Shown here in pieces: positions 4,802 to 5,374 of a stretch of DNA of 5,374 nt. The translations under genes and the position numbers were made by a program. The stretch comes from Nanobdellota archaeon (GTDB taxonomy: Archaea > Nanobdellota > Nanobdellia > Woesearchaeales > GW2011-AR9), in assembly GCA_030695685.1 (NCBI GenBank), contig JAUYPT010000128.1:1-5374 (forward strand), in the 5' to 3' direction. The number at the start of each line of letters is the position of its first letter. The stretch's first letter is position 1. The notes beneath the pieces are model-generated. The model was not told the origin of the DNA, did not search any database, and was given only the letters and a program-made list of their open reading frames with translations.

Positions 4802-5374
4802 TTACCACGTAATCATGCCGTGGGCTTTCTTAAATTTATCATAGGTGTTCCATGCCGCCGATCTGGCAGTGTCCAGTAACTTTCCCAGTGCTACTTTTTG
4901 CGCTTCTTCCTGCATTCGCAGCTCTTTAGCGCTGACCGTTTTTTCTTTTTTTGCCTTCGGTGTATAAAAGTCAGCAAACAGTTTTTCTCCAAGACTTTTC
5001 TGCTCCATCTTCTCTTCTTTCTTTTCCATTTCAGGAAGTGTATTAACACCCTTTCTGGCTTCTTCCAGATAAACATCCAACTCTTTTCCCAACGATTCCA
5101 TCGCGCTTTGCACGGTCGATGAAATATCTCCCATAAATAAGAGAATTTCTTTCTCTTTCAGTTTTTTATAATTCTCGACTTCCTGATCAGTCCAGCCATA
5201 GACACGCAAATTCAATTCAAACTTTCCGATATGTACTGGTCCTCTCTGATATCCTTCCTGCACCACTTTCAGCTCTGCCCGGGTGCGATAGGTAAATGAT
5301 GCTAACACGCAACCATTAACACCTTTATCACCTCCCATTACCTGCTTGCGGGCAAGAAGCTCTACATCTAACAT
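4802..5374 (-). CDS. Uncharacterised protein, C-terminal 190 residues visible (start probably outside window)
   Basis: The frame is open to the right edge. A Met codon occupies the last three bases, but no upstream sequence is visible, so it cannot be called the true start and the gene may extend further. In window numbering, residues 14-62 look like a mixed strand/helix domain with FTYRTRAELK and GPVHIGKFELNLRVYGW. A helix-rich part follows (EVENYKKLKEKE, then TVQSAMESLGKELDVYLEEA, residues 65-106). A charged linker (112-150) and a final helix (about 150-186) end in GMITW. There is no membrane segment or recognisable active site. Like the next gene downstream, it combines a folded part, a Lys/Glu-rich linker and a C-terminal helical region. 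That similarity of build, and the 33-nt gap, suggest but do not prove a shared process. I do not recognise the family. Confidence 0.75.
   Translation of the reverse strand: MLDVELLARKQVMGGDKGVNGCVLASFTYRTRAELKVVQEGYQRGPVHIGKFELNLRVYGWTDQEVENYKKLKEKEILLFMGDISSTVQSAMESLGKELDVYLEEARKGVNTLPEMEKKEEKMEQKSLGEKLFADFYTPKAKKEKTVSAKELRMQEEAQKVALGKLLDTARSAAWNTYDKFKKAHGMITW

Noticed and set aside
4335..5122. Plus- and minus-strand frames overlapping the two right-hand unknown genes
   Set aside because: They are products of the biased Lys/Glu-rich linker codons read in other frames (Ser/Phe/Leu-rich or Lys-rich), with no initiation signals.

Overview
The window most likely comes from an archaeon, probably a DPANN lineage such as Woesearchaeales or a relative. 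The direct evidence is a set of archaeal-type TATA boxes, three of which sit about 24-27 nt upstream of an ATG with no Shine-Dalgarno (SD) sequence, as in leaderless archaeal transcripts. Other genes instead have purine-rich SD sites. The proteins fit too: an archaeal-type winged-helix protein paired with a seven-helix membrane protein, and a very large endonuclease IV-like TIM-barrel protein. The lineage call rests on remembered family resemblance and is inference. TGA, TAA and TAG all serve as stops, so the code looks standard. There is no sign of rRNA, tRNA, CRISPR or an insertion sequence.

Layout. Bases 1-973 (minus) hold a two-gene unit: a seven-TM membrane protein followed 7 nt later by a winged-helix DNA-binding protein that runs off the left edge. 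Bases 974-1166 are a divergent promoter region. Bases 1167-1295 (plus) hold a 42-codon gene with an excellent SD. Bases 1296-1476 hold two adjacent hairpins and a TATA box. Bases 1477-1830 (plus) encode an AT-rich, glycine-zipper small protein. Bases 1850-3955 (minus) encode a 701-residue TIM-barrel protein that keeps all the endonuclease IV-type metal ligands but carries a huge insertion. Bases 4028-4768 and 4802-5374 (minus) encode two unrecognised proteins; the second enters from the right edge.

How the genes may work together. The membrane protein and winged-helix protein look like a membrane-linked regulatory pair. The three right-hand minus-strand genes run head to tail with short gaps, but the second and third each have their own TATA box at leaderless distance, so they are probably a co-oriented cluster with separate promoters. 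No function is known for the two unrecognised members. The most unusual items are the TIM-barrel architecture, the 42-codon gene followed by switch-like hairpins that expose an anti-SD-like sequence, and the glycine-zipper protein in a locally AT-rich patch.
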